This document shows, in pieces, positions 42,161 through 49,910 of a DNA stretch of 56,158 nt; position 1 is the stretch's first letter; every line of letters begins with the position of its first letter. Source of the stretch: an uncultured bacterium (GTDB taxonomy: Bacteria; Bacteroidota; Bacteroidia; Bacteroidales; Marinifilaceae); NCBI GenBank assembly GCA_905216195.1, contig CAJMSX010000018.1, positions 1 to 56,158 on the forward strand, given 5' to 3'. Below the pieces are notes generated by a model. It searched no databases and was not told where the DNA came from. It was given only the letters and a program-made list of their open reading frames with translations. The position numbers were made by a program, and so were the translations under genes.

Positions 42161-45100
42161 ATGGTAAAAAAGAAATTGAAATTTTTGATTTTGGCGTGTA
42201 TAGGCGTCCCTTTCTGGGCTATGGCGCAGAACGATTGGGAAAATCTGGGTGTTTTGCAGCGAAACCGGGAAGAGAGCCATACCTATTATATCCCTTTCGA
42301 TAACGAAGGACAGGCGGTAAACTGGCAGGTAGAACGTTCCTCCCGCTATCGTTCCCTGAACGGGAACTGGAAATTTCATTGGGTGGCGAAACCGGCGGAC
42401 CGGCCTTTGGATTTTTGGCATACCGATTATGATGTCTCTTCCTGGGACGATATTCCGGTGCCTTCGAATTGGGAAATGAAGGGATACGGAATTCCGATTT
42501 ATACGGGTACCGGTTTCGGTTTCCGGGCAAAATGGCCGAATGTGGACCCGAACGATAATCCGGTAGGTTCTTACAGACGGGACTTTGAAATCCCCGCAGC
42601 TTGGAGCGAAGACCGTATCATCCTGCATTTCGGAGGAGTCGCTTCGGCTTTTTACGTGTGGGTAAACGGAGAACAGGTGGGATATTCCCAGGATTCGAAA
42701 ATGCCGTCGGAATTCGATATCACCCGGTATGTACATCCTGGGAAAAATAGTCTGGCGGTACAAGTGTTCCGCTGGTGCGACGGCTCGTATGTCGAAGACC
42801 AGGACTTCTGGCGTTTATCGGGAATCCAGCGGGATGTGTTCGTATATGCCCGGCCCCGCTCGTATGTACGGGATTTTCAGGTATGCACCCGTTTGGATTC
42901 GGATTACCAGGATGCGGTTTTCCGCATGGAGATGGAATTGGTAAATCACGAAAAGGAAAGGGATTATGAAGTGAGGGTATCTTTGAAGGATAAGACGGGC
43001 AAAACGCTTTTCAGAGAGATCGTCCGGCCGGATTTTTCGAAATCCCGGCAAAAGGTGGTTTTGGAAAAGGAAGTCAAAGCTCCCCTGAAATGGAGCGCCG
43101 AAACTCCCGATTTGTACGATCTTCTGGTGGAAACCCGGCTCGGAAAGGGGAAAAAAGTGAAAGAGGTGCTGGCTCATAAGATCGGCTTCCGGACGTCTGA
43201 AATCCGAAACGGACAATTGCTGGTGAATGGTAAACCGGTATTGCTGAAAGGGGTGAACCGTCACGAACATCATGCTACCGAAGGGCATGTGGTGGATTAT
43301 GCTTCTATGCTGGAGGACGTAAAACTCATGAAGGAGCATAATATCAATAGCGTGCGTACCTGCCATTATCCGGATGATCCGATGTGGTATCGTTTGTGTG
43401 ACGAATACGGTTTATACGTGGTCGATGAAGCGAATATCGAAAGTCATGGCATCGGTTACGACCCTAAAAAAGCCTTGGCGAATCGTCCGGAATGGACGCA
43501 TGTATTTATCGAACGTACGGAAAGAATGTTCAACCGGGATAAAAACCATGCCTGTGTCATTATTTGGTCCCTGGGAAATGAATCGGGTGCCGGGATAAAT
43601 TTTATCGCTACTTACGACTGGCTGAAGAAACACGATCTTTCCGAACGTCCGGTCCATTCGGAGGATGCCGGAAAAGATCGTTATACCGATATTTATTGCC
43701 CGATGTATAAACAAATCGATGACTTAATCAATCATGCTTTCAGTCGTCCCCGCATTCCTTTAATTTTGTGCGAATATGCCCATGCTATGGGGAACAGTGT
43801 AGGGGGATTGAAAGAATACTGGGACGTTATCCGGAAATACCCTTATTTGCAGGGAGGACACATCTGGGATTGGGTGGATCAGGGAATTTTAAAAAAGGAT
43901 GCGGAGGGTACAGCTTTTTGGGCTTACGGAGGAGATTATGGCGGTCCCGATGTGATGTCGGATAACAATTTTTGTATAAACGGTCTGGTACGGGCTGACC
44001 GTAGCTTGAATCCTGCGATACGGGAGGTGAAAAAAGTTTATCAGGATGTCGCTTTTCAGTTGCTCGATTATCAGAAAGGGTTGATTCGGGTACATAATGA
44101 ATTTTTCTTTACCTCTTTGGATTTTGCGGATTTACAGTGGGAAGTGCTGGAAAATGGTAAAGTGGTGGAAGAAGGCGTTATACCTGCTTTGAAGATCGGG
44201 CCCGGCGAAACAAAAGTTTTTTCGGTTGCTTTTCCCGAGCGGAAAAACGACCGGGCGGAATATACGGTCAATGTGTATGCCGTGGCTAACCGGGAGTACT
44301 CCTTATTGAAAAAAGGACATATTCTGGCTTCCGAACAATTTATTTTATACAGCGAACCCGGTTCATTTGAGGAACTCCGGTCTGCTGAGCGGATGAAAAT
44401 ACAGGAAGGACCACAGGAACTTACGGTGTCGGGAGGAAAGGTGAAATTTGTTTTCGATAAACTGAACGGCCGGCTCGTTTCTTATATGCTGGGAGGAAAA
44501 GAATTGATCGTAAACGGATTCTCCGCTCATTTTTGGAGGGCTGCGACGGATAACGATATGGGAAGCGGATATACCTTACCGCAGACCATCGGCTGGAAGT
44601 ATGCCGGAGAAAAAGCGAACCTGACGGGATTTGGCGTAAAAGAAGCGGCTGCGGGAGCAGTGGAGGTGTATACGGCTTATGAGATTACAGACATGAAAAC
44701 CGCCTACACCTTAGTGTATCGGTTGAACGCTGCCGGCGTAATCGAAGTGGAGTACCGGGTAGATGCCCGGGAGTGTCCTACTCCTTTTATACCGCGTATC
44801 GGATTGACCTGGCAGTTGAAGAAGGACTTCGAGCGGGTGGAATGGTATGGCCGCGGCCCCGATGAAAATTATATCGACCGTTGCAGCGGCTCTTTTGTGG
44901 GCTTGTACGAATCGGGAGTGGATGCGTGGTATGTGCCGTATGCCCGGCCCCAGGAGAATGGGAATCGGATGGATATACGCTGGATGAACGTGAAGAACGG
45001 AGAGACCGGCTTGATCGTAAAAAGCGAAAAACCTTTCGGATCGTCTTTGTATTGTTTTTCCAATCAGGTGTTGGATGAGCCTAATATGAAAAAAAATCAG

Positions 45101-45295
45101 AGGCATACGAACGATGTGAAAAAAGAAGCATTGGTAACGTGGAATCTGGATTTGGCCCAGATGGGAGTCGGAGGCGATACCAGTTGGGGAATCCGGGCTG
45201 TTCCTCACCCTCAATATTTGATATTTCCGGGACAATACTGTTTTAAGTTTAGGGTGATTCCGGCAGAATTGTCGGAGGACCCGTTTGCTATTTAG
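42161..45295 (+). CDS. GH2 beta-galactosidase (LacZ-like), exported
   Basis: This 1044-aa protein has a Sec signal peptide (MVKKKLKFLILACIGVPFWA). It has the five-domain LacZ layout: sugar-binding domain, Ig-like domain, TIM barrel, second Ig-like domain, and a C-terminal beta-sandwich (small chain). The acid/base Glu474 is in WSLGNESG, the nucleophile Glu538 in ILCEYAHAMGNS. GVNRHEHHATEGHV and EANIESHGIGYDP are LacZ-type barrel motifs. It would hydrolyse terminal beta-galactosides in the periplasm. It is the last gene of the PUL before a strong terminator. Beta-glucuronidase or mannosidase activity is less likely given the length and domain set. Confidence 0.93.
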   Translation: MVKKKLKFLILACIGVPFWAMAQNDWENLGVLQRNREESHTYYIPFDNEGQAVNWQVERSSRYRSLNGNWKFHWVAKPADRPLDFWHTDYDVSSWDDIPVPSNWEMKGYGIPIYTGTGFGFRAKWPNVDPNDNPVGSYRRDFEIPAAWSEDRIILHFGGVASAFYVWVNGEQVGYSQDSKMPSEFDITRYVHPGKNSLAVQVFRWCDGSYVEDQDFWRLSGIQRDVFVYARPRSYVRDFQVCTRLDSDYQDAVFRMEMELVNHEKERDYEVRVSLKDKTGKTLFREIVRPDFSKSRQKVVLEKEVKAPLKWSAETPDLYDLLVETRLGKGKKVKEVLAHKIGFRTSEIRNGQLLVNGKPVLLKGVNRHEHHATEGHVVDYASMLEDVKLMKEHNINSVRTCHYPDDPMWYRLCDEYGLYVVDEANIESHGIGYDPKKALANRPEWTHVFIERTERMFNRDKNHACVIIWSLGNESGAGINFIATYDWLKKHDLSERPVHSEDAGKDRYTDIYCPMYKQIDDLINHAFSRPRIPLILCEYAHAMGNSVGGLKEYWDVIRKYPYLQGGHIWDWVDQGILKKDAEGTAFWAYGGDYGGPDVMSDNNFCINGLVRADRSLNPAIREVKKVYQDVAFQLLDYQKGLIRVHNEFFFTSLDFADLQWEVLENGKVVEEGVIPALKIGPGETKVFSVAFPERKNDRAEYTVNVYAVANREYSLLKKGHILASEQFILYSEPGSFEELRSAERMKIQEGPQELTVSGGKVKFVFDKLNGRLVSYMLGGKELIVNGFSAHFWRAATDNDMGSGYTLPQTIGWKYAGEKANLTGFGVKEAAAGAVEVYTAYEITDMKTAYTLVYRLNAAGVIEVEYRVDARECPTPFIPRIGLTWQLKKDFERVEWYGRGPDENYIDRCSGSFVGLYESGVDAWYVPYARPQENGNRMDIRWMNVKNGETGLIVKSEKPFGSSLYCFSNQVLDEPNMKKNQRHTNDVKKEALVTWNLDLAQMGVGGDTSWGIRAVPHPQYLIFPGQYCFKFRVIPAELSEDPFAI

Positions 45296-45307
45296 GTTGA
45301 AGTTGTG

Positions 45308-45338
45308 AAACCCGCTTTTTTAAAAGGCGGGTTTTTTT
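45308..45338 (+). terminator. PUL terminator
   Basis: AAACCCGC (45308-45315) pairs with GCGGGTTT (45327-45334), followed by T to 45338. It ends the susC/susD/GH63/GH2 transcript. Its T-run overlaps the -33 element of the next promoter. Confidence 0.92.
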
Positions 45339-45365
45339 GCTTTCCCGGCGAATTGCCTATTTTTG
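45336..45365 (+). promoter_or_regulatory. Promoter of the rhodanese gene
   Basis: TTTG (45336-45339), 18 bases, then TATTTTTG (45358-45365) fits the Bacteroidetes promoter pattern, slightly short in spacing, 22 bases before the ATG. Confidence 0.65.
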
Positions 45366-45387
45366 CACCGGCTAAAAGATAAGGGTT

Positions 45388-45765
45388 ATGAAGACAGGAA
45401 TTTTGATTGTTTTATTGTTGCAAAGCCTGGGGATTTGGGGCCAGGCTCCCGATTCTCTTTACCGGGATCTTTCCGTGAACGAATTCAGAAAAGTAATCGG
45501 GAAGAATAAAGTTCAGTTGGTGGATGTACGTACGCCTGCCGAATACCGGGAAGGACATATCGCAGGGGCCCGGAATATAGACCTTCGCAGCCCCGGCTTT
45601 GATGAAGCCGTTTCGAAGTTGGATCCCCGCAAACCGGTAGCGGTTTATTGCCGAAGCGGTGTACGTAGCAGAGCCGCTGCCCGAAAATTGATCGCCAGGG
45701 GTTTTAAGGTGTATAATTTGGATAAAGGGTATCTTTCCTGGAGGGCCGATTCGCTAAGCCGTTGA
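45388..45765 (+). CDS. Exported rhodanese-like protein
   Basis: This 125-aa protein has a signal peptide (MKTGILIVLLLQSLGIWGQ) and a single rhodanese domain (LVDVRTPAEYREGHIAGARN). The active-site loop is YCRSGVRS with the catalytic Cys. Single-domain rhodaneses transfer sulfur from a persulfide on that cysteine. This one would work in the periplasm. It has its own promoter and shares a bidirectional terminator with the converging GGGtGRT gene. Its substrate is unknown. Confidence 0.88.
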   Translation: MKTGILIVLLLQSLGIWGQAPDSLYRDLSVNEFRKVIGKNKVQLVDVRTPAEYREGHIAGARNIDLRSPGFDEAVSKLDPRKPVAVYCRSGVRSRAAARKLIARGFKVYNLDKGYLSWRADSLSR

Positions 45766-45807
45766 TTTTTCGGAAGAAGGTTTCCTTCTTCCTCTGGAAG
45801 AAGAATA

Positions 45808-45845
45808 AAAAATCCTGCCGCAAGCTGGGCTACGGCAGGATTTTT
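45808..45845. terminator. Bidirectional terminator between convergent genes
   Basis: A 13-bp perfect stem (AAAAATCCTGCCG at 45808-45820, CGGCAGGATTTTT at 45833-45845) has T-runs on both strands. It ends the rhodanese gene on the plus strand and the GGGtGRT gene on the minus strand. Confidence 0.92.
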
Positions 45846-45867
45846 CGGTATGATTTCAACGAGGTAT

Positions 45868-46866
45868 TTATTTGCTTGCTTCTTCTATAGCAACGGCGAC
45901 GGCAACGGTGGCGCCTACCATCGGATTATTACCCATTCCGAGGAAACCCATCATTTCCACGTGAGCGGGTACGGAAGAAGAACCGGCAAATTGAGCGTCC
46001 CCGTGCATACGGCCGAGGGTGTCGGTGAATCCGTAAGAAGCAGGACCGGCAGCCATGTTGTCCGGGTGAAGGGTACGCCCGGTACCGCCTCCCGAAGCTA
46101 CGGAAAAGTACTTTTTACCGGTTTCCATACATTCTTTTTTATAAGTTCCGGCAACCGGATGCTGGAAGCGGGTGGGGTTGGTGGAATTCCCGGTAATGGA
46201 TACGTCGACTCCTTCGTGACGCATAATGGCCACCCCTTCCCGGACATCGTCCGCTCCGTAGCAACGCACTTTAGCCCGTTCGCCTTGAGAATAAGCTTTT
46301 TCATTCACGATTTTCAAATCACCGGTGTAATAGTCAAATTCGGTTTGTACATACGTAAAACCGTTGATCCGGGAAATGATCATGGCGGCGTCTTTTCCCA
46401 ACCCGTTCAAGATCACCTGTAAGGGTTGTTTCCGGACTTTGTTCGCCGATTTTGCGATACCGATGGCTCCTTCTGCTGCTGCAAAAGATTCGTGGCCGGC
46501 CAGGAAAGCGAAACATTTGGTTTCTTCGCGCAACAGCATGGCTGCCAGGTTTCCATGACCCAAACCTACTTTCCGATCAGAGGCTACCGAACCGGGAATG
46601 CAGAAAGCTTGTAGTCCTTCCCCTATCGCTTCCGCTGCATCCGCAGCTTTGGTGCATCCCTTTTTTATCGCGATAGCCGCCCCTATGACGTAAGCCCATT
46701 TCGCATTTTCGAAACAAATGGGTTGTGTTTTTTCGCAAATATCGTAAGGATTGATTCCTTTTGCATCGCAGATCGCTTTTGCTTCTTCGATGTCTTTTAT
46801 ACCGTAGCTATTTAAAACCGCGTTAATCTGATTAATACGACGGTCGTAACTTTCAAATAATGCCAT
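45868..46866 (-). CDS. GGGtGRT protein
   Basis: This 332-aa soluble protein carries the sequence ASGGGTGRTLHPDN that gives the family its name. Conserved-looking cysteines are present (AFCIPGS, RCYGADD). No signal peptide. The family is widespread in anaerobic Bacteroidetes and Firmicutes next to a NifU-like protein, as here (58 bases downstream of it). The function is unknown; a role with iron-sulfur or thiol chemistry is inferred only from the partner. It converges on the rhodanese gene. Confidence 0.88.
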   Translation of the reverse strand: MALFESYDRRINQINAVLNSYGIKDIEEAKAICDAKGINPYDICEKTQPICFENAKWAYVIGAAIAIKKGCTKAADAAEAIGEGLQAFCIPGSVASDRKVGLGHGNLAAMLLREETKCFAFLAGHESFAAAEGAIGIAKSANKVRKQPLQVILNGLGKDAAMIISRINGFTYVQTEFDYYTGDLKIVNEKAYSQGERAKVRCYGADDVREGVAIMRHEGVDVSITGNSTNPTRFQHPVAGTYKKECMETGKKYFSVASGGGTGRTLHPDNMAAGPASYGFTDTLGRMHGDAQFAGSSSVPAHVEMMGFLGMGNNPMVGATVAVAVAIEEASK

Positions 46867-46924
46867 TATAATAAGATTTTTTGTTTCAGACAGACGAATG
46901 AAATCGCCTCTCCTGCATTATAAA

Positions 46925-47617
46925 TTATTCGTGTCTCGGGTCGATGTATTTAGCAGCTTCTGCGAAACGGCCGTAACTACCTTTCGCTTTTTCCAGGGCT
47001 TCTTTCGGTTCCAACCCTTTTTTCAGGAAGTCTGTAAATTTACCCAGGTGGATGAATTCATAGCCGATTACCTCCCCTTCTTCGTCCAGACCCATGCGGG
47101 TTACATATCCTTCTGCCATTTCCAGATAACGCGTTCCTTTGGCTTTGGTCCCGAACATGGTTCCTACCTGACTGCGTAGCCCTTTTCCCAGGTCTTCCAA
47201 ACTGGCTCCGATAGGGAGCCCGCCTTCTGAAAAAGCACTTTGCGTACGTCCGTATACGATTTGCAGGAATAATTCCCGCATGGCGGTATTGATTGCATCA
47301 CATACCAGGTCGGTATTCAAGGCTTCCAGGAGGGTTTTGCCCGGAAGAATTTCGGAAGCCATAGCGGCGGAATGAGTCATGCCGGAACAACCGATCGTTT
47401 CTACCAGGGCTTCTTCGATGATGCCGTCTTTGATGTTCAAGGTCAGTTTGCAGGCTCCCTGCTGAGGTGCGCACCAGCCGATGCCGTGGGTCAGACCGGA
47501 AATGTCTTTGATTTCTTTAGAACGAACCCATTTCCCTTCTTCGGGAATCGGAGCCGGACCATGATTCGGTCCTTTTTTTACAACACACATATGTTGTACT
47601 TCCTGTGAATAAATCAT
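46925..47617 (-). CDS. NifU-like iron-sulfur cluster scaffold protein
   Basis: This 230-aa protein resembles the NifU/IscU scaffold fold. Cysteines occur in IGWCAPQQGACKLTL, ETIGCSGMTHSAAMASE and DLVCDAINTAM. The extended N-terminus and the C-terminal 80-residue tail distinguish it from housekeeping IscU (about 130 aa). With the GGGtGRT gene it forms a two-gene operon behind a TATCTTTG box at 47675-47682. The specific client of the pair is unknown. Confidence 0.85.
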   Translation of the reverse strand: MIYSQEVQHMCVVKKGPNHGPAPIPEEGKWVRSKEIKDISGLTHGIGWCAPQQGACKLTLNIKDGIIEEALVETIGCSGMTHSAAMASEILPGKTLLEALNTDLVCDAINTAMRELFLQIVYGRTQSAFSEGGLPIGASLEDLGKGLRSQVGTMFGTKAKGTRYLEMAEGYVTRMGLDEEGEVIGYEFIHLGKFTDFLKKGLEPKEALEKAKGSYGRFAEAAKYIDPRHE

Positions 47618-47983
47618 ATTGTTAATTATTGGTTAATATATTGTTACACATTGCTTTCGCACGCATTCAAAAGACAAAGATACAGGTTTGTTTGATATAA
47701 AAAAAGAAGTGAAGAATATATTAATTGTGCATACGTTTGCAAGGGAATATGAAAAAATCAAAAGCATTTCTGTTAAAAACCGTGCAGATATTTGTAAGAA
47801 CGAACGTTTTATATTAATTTTACTTCCATATTTAGAATTCCTAAAAAAAGGTACGTTTATTTGGGGGCTGCCTCAAAAAAATCCGGAAAATGTAAGTATT
47901 TGATCTTCTTTATATTAGATGGATAGGAACGTATGCTGTATAAGGAAATTGTGTAACTGCTTAAACGTACGTTATTTTTAGAA
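47618..47983. other. AT-rich divergent intergenic region before the ECF sigma gene
   Basis: About 365 bases between divergent genes. It holds the minus-strand -7 box at 47675-47682 and several ACGTTT/ACGTAC repeats (about 47,734; 47,804; 47,851; 47,930). A perfect palindrome AACGTACGTT (47964-47973) lies 10 bases before the sigma start. A short open frame in it lacks coding support. Confidence 0.4.
47675..47682 (-). promoter_or_regulatory. Candidate -7 box for the NifU-like/GGGtGRT operon
   Basis: On the minus strand TATCTTTG matches TAnnTTTG 58 bases upstream of the start codon. The -33 region is only T-rich. The same box sequence precedes fbaA. Confidence 0.55.
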
Positions 47984-48532
47984 ATGGAACTTGAAACACA
48001 GATAGATACGACTGATGTTAAAGTTTTTCGACAATTATTCGAAAAATTTTACGTTACCCTATGTGTGTTTGCAGAACGGTATGTGGAAGATACCGGTTGT
48101 GCGGCGGATCTGGTACAGGAGAGCTTTGTCAAGTTGTGGCAGCAGGGAGACCGGTATAAATATCTCTATCAGGTCAAATCTTTTCTTTATACCACGGTAA
48201 AAAATGCCGCCTTAAATGAATTGGCCCATCAGAAGATCGTTTCGGATTATGCCGGACGGTTGGAAGAAAAAAAAGAGTTTACCTTTTTCCGGGATCACGT
48301 TATCGAAGAAGAGTCCTATCGGTTGCTGACACAGGCGATACAGCGGCTCCCCGAGCAGACCCGCCGGGTGATGACGCTTGCTTTGGAAGGCAAAGACAAC
48401 CGGGAGATTGCCGCGGAGTTGCTGATGGCGGACGGTACGGTACATACGCATAAGAAAATAGCGTATAAGCGATTGAGAGAAGATTTAAAAGATTATTTTT
48501 ACCTCTGTATGTTGTTTTTTTTATTCCATTGA
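47984..48532 (+). CDS. ECF (sigma-70 family) RNA polymerase sigma factor
   Basis: This 182-aa sigma factor has region 2 (FEKFYVTLCVFAERYVEDTG, then AADLVQESFVKLWQQ) and region 4 (LTQAIQRLPEQTRRVMTLAL, EGKDNREIAAELLMADGTVHTHKKIAYKRLR). The short C-terminal tail (YFYLCMLFFLFH) is hydrophobic. It belongs with the Bacteroidetes FecI-like sigmas partnered with FecR and a SusC. In that scheme substrate binding at SusC relieves FecR control and the sigma turns on the susC/susD operon downstream. Confidence 0.93.
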   Translation: MELETQIDTTDVKVFRQLFEKFYVTLCVFAERYVEDTGCAADLVQESFVKLWQQGDRYKYLYQVKSFLYTTVKNAALNELAHQKIVSDYAGRLEEKKEFTFFRDHVIEEESYRLLTQAIQRLPEQTRRVMTLALEGKDNREIAAELLMADGTVHTHKKIAYKRLREDLKDYFYLCMLFFLFH

Positions 48533-48650
48533 TAATCAGTTGTTATTGGAGAATTCTATTCCCGAAGAATAAAATATTGTAAAAAAATTATTCTTTTTCT
48601 TACCCCTGTTTTTCATTTTAACTGTTATAAAGGAAAAGTAATGGATTTTT

Positions 48651-49826
48651 ATGTTGAGAAAGGAATTTAACATCGCTTCTCTGGTTGCAGGCTTTTTGGC
48701 GGGGACATTGTCCGAAGAGGAGAAAGAGGCTTTAGAACAATGGAAAAACTCTTCTGAAGCGAATAAACGTTTATTTACCGAGCTTTGCACACCCGGGAAC
48801 CTGGCGAAATTGAAACAGATGGCACTCCATTATTCGCCCGAAGCGGGTTGGGCCCAATTGGAACGTAAAATAAAGCCGGGGAGAAACCGGACCTGGAAAA
48901 AATACTGGGCCTATGCGGCGATGTTTATTCTGCCGTTAGCCGTTTGTCTGCTTTTGTTGGATCGGGGACAGGAAAAAGTGAAACCTCTGAAAAAAATCGA
49001 GGCGCAACAGATATTGCCCGGAACTTCCCGGGCGCAATTGACGCTGGCGGACGGTTCTGTAGTAGATCTGGAAAAAACGAAAAAATTTGCCTTGGATGAA
49101 CAGGGAGGAACCCGCATCCGAAAGGATTCTTCGGTGTTGACGTATGTTACGGATTCGGTGGTTTCTTCGAAAACAGAGGTTGCGTATAATACGCTGAGGG
49201 TACCGCTCGGGGGCGAATATGCTTTACAATTGAGTGACGGAAGCCGGGTATATCTGAATGCCAAGAGTTCGTTGCATTATCCGGTGAGTTTTTCGGGGGA
49301 CAAACGGGTGGTGGAACTGGAAGGAGAAGCTTATTTCGAAGTACAGAAAGATACCCGGCCTTTTATTGTAAAGACCCGGGATATGCGCATTAAAGTGTTG
49401 GGTACGATTTTCAATGTTTCCTGTTATCCCGAAAACGATTTTTCTACGGCCACATTGATCGAGGGATCGGTGAAAGTAAAGGCGCAGATAAGCGGAGAGA
49501 AAGTGATACTCCGGCCTTCGGAACAGGCCGGCTTCGACCGGAGCTCGCATAAAATGTCGGTGAAGGAAGTGGAAACCTGTATGTATACCGCCTGGAGAAA
49601 CGGAATCTTTTTGTTTAAAGACTGGCGGTTGGAGGATATCATGATCTACCTGGCCCGTTGGTACGATATGAATGTATTTTACCAGAATCCTTCCGTAAAG
49701 GATTTGCGTTTTGGTTGCAGCCTGAACCGGTACGGGGATATTACTCCGATTCTGAAATTTCTGGAGAAGACCGGAAAAATAGGAGTGGAAGTAAAAGGAA
49801 AAACGATAATTTTTTCAAGTAAATAA
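48651..49826 (+). CDS. FecR-type anti-sigma regulator
   Basis: This 391-aa protein has an N-terminal cytoplasmic anti-sigma segment, one transmembrane helix at about residues 86-104 (WAYAAMFILPLAVCLLLLD) and a periplasmic FecR domain. Markers are VPLGGEYALQLSDGSRVYLN, SSLHYPVSFSGDKRVVELEG, EAYFEVQKDTRPFIVKT and VLGTIFNVSCYPEND. The C-terminal domain (about 310-391) resembles the DUF4974 secretin-like fold. It receives the signal from the STN domain of the SusC encoded next and controls the ECF sigma encoded before it. The gap after the sigma gene is 118 bases, holding only AT-rich sequence. Confidence 0.93.
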   Translation: MLRKEFNIASLVAGFLAGTLSEEEKEALEQWKNSSEANKRLFTELCTPGNLAKLKQMALHYSPEAGWAQLERKIKPGRNRTWKKYWAYAAMFILPLAVCLLLLDRGQEKVKPLKKIEAQQILPGTSRAQLTLADGSVVDLEKTKKFALDEQGGTRIRKDSSVLTYVTDSVVSSKTEVAYNTLRVPLGGEYALQLSDGSRVYLNAKSSLHYPVSFSGDKRVVELEGEAYFEVQKDTRPFIVKTRDMRIKVLGTIFNVSCYPENDFSTATLIEGSVKVKAQISGEKVILRPSEQAGFDRSSHKMSVKEVETCMYTAWRNGIFLFKDWRLEDIMIYLARWYDMNVFYQNPSVKDLRFGCSLNRYGDITPILKFLEKTGKIGVEVKGKTIIFSSK

Positions 49827-49828
49827 AA

Positions 49829-49883
49829 GCAGGAAATGCGCTAACATTTCCTGCCGGTAACGATTTCTGCGCCAACAGAAATC
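49829..49883 (+). promoter_or_regulatory. Twin hairpins in the leader of the second susC
   Basis: Two perfect stems follow each other. The first is GCAGGAAATG (49829-49838) / CATTTCCTGC (49845-49854) with loop CGCTAA. The second is GATTTCTG (49862-49869) / CAGAAATC (49876-49883) with loop CGCCAA. The loops differ by one base although the stems are unrelated. They are 28 bases upstream of the susC ATG. The first could act as a terminator of fecR only weakly because no T-run follows. Matching loops suggest recognition by a small RNA or an RNA-binding protein. Confidence 0.65.
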
Positions 49884-49910
49884 ATTTAGTTTAACCAAAC
49901 ATACAAAGTT

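Noticed and set aside
47688..47903. 71-codon frame upstream of the sigma gene
   Set aside because: AT-rich intergenic sequence overlapping a promoter region, with no coding support.
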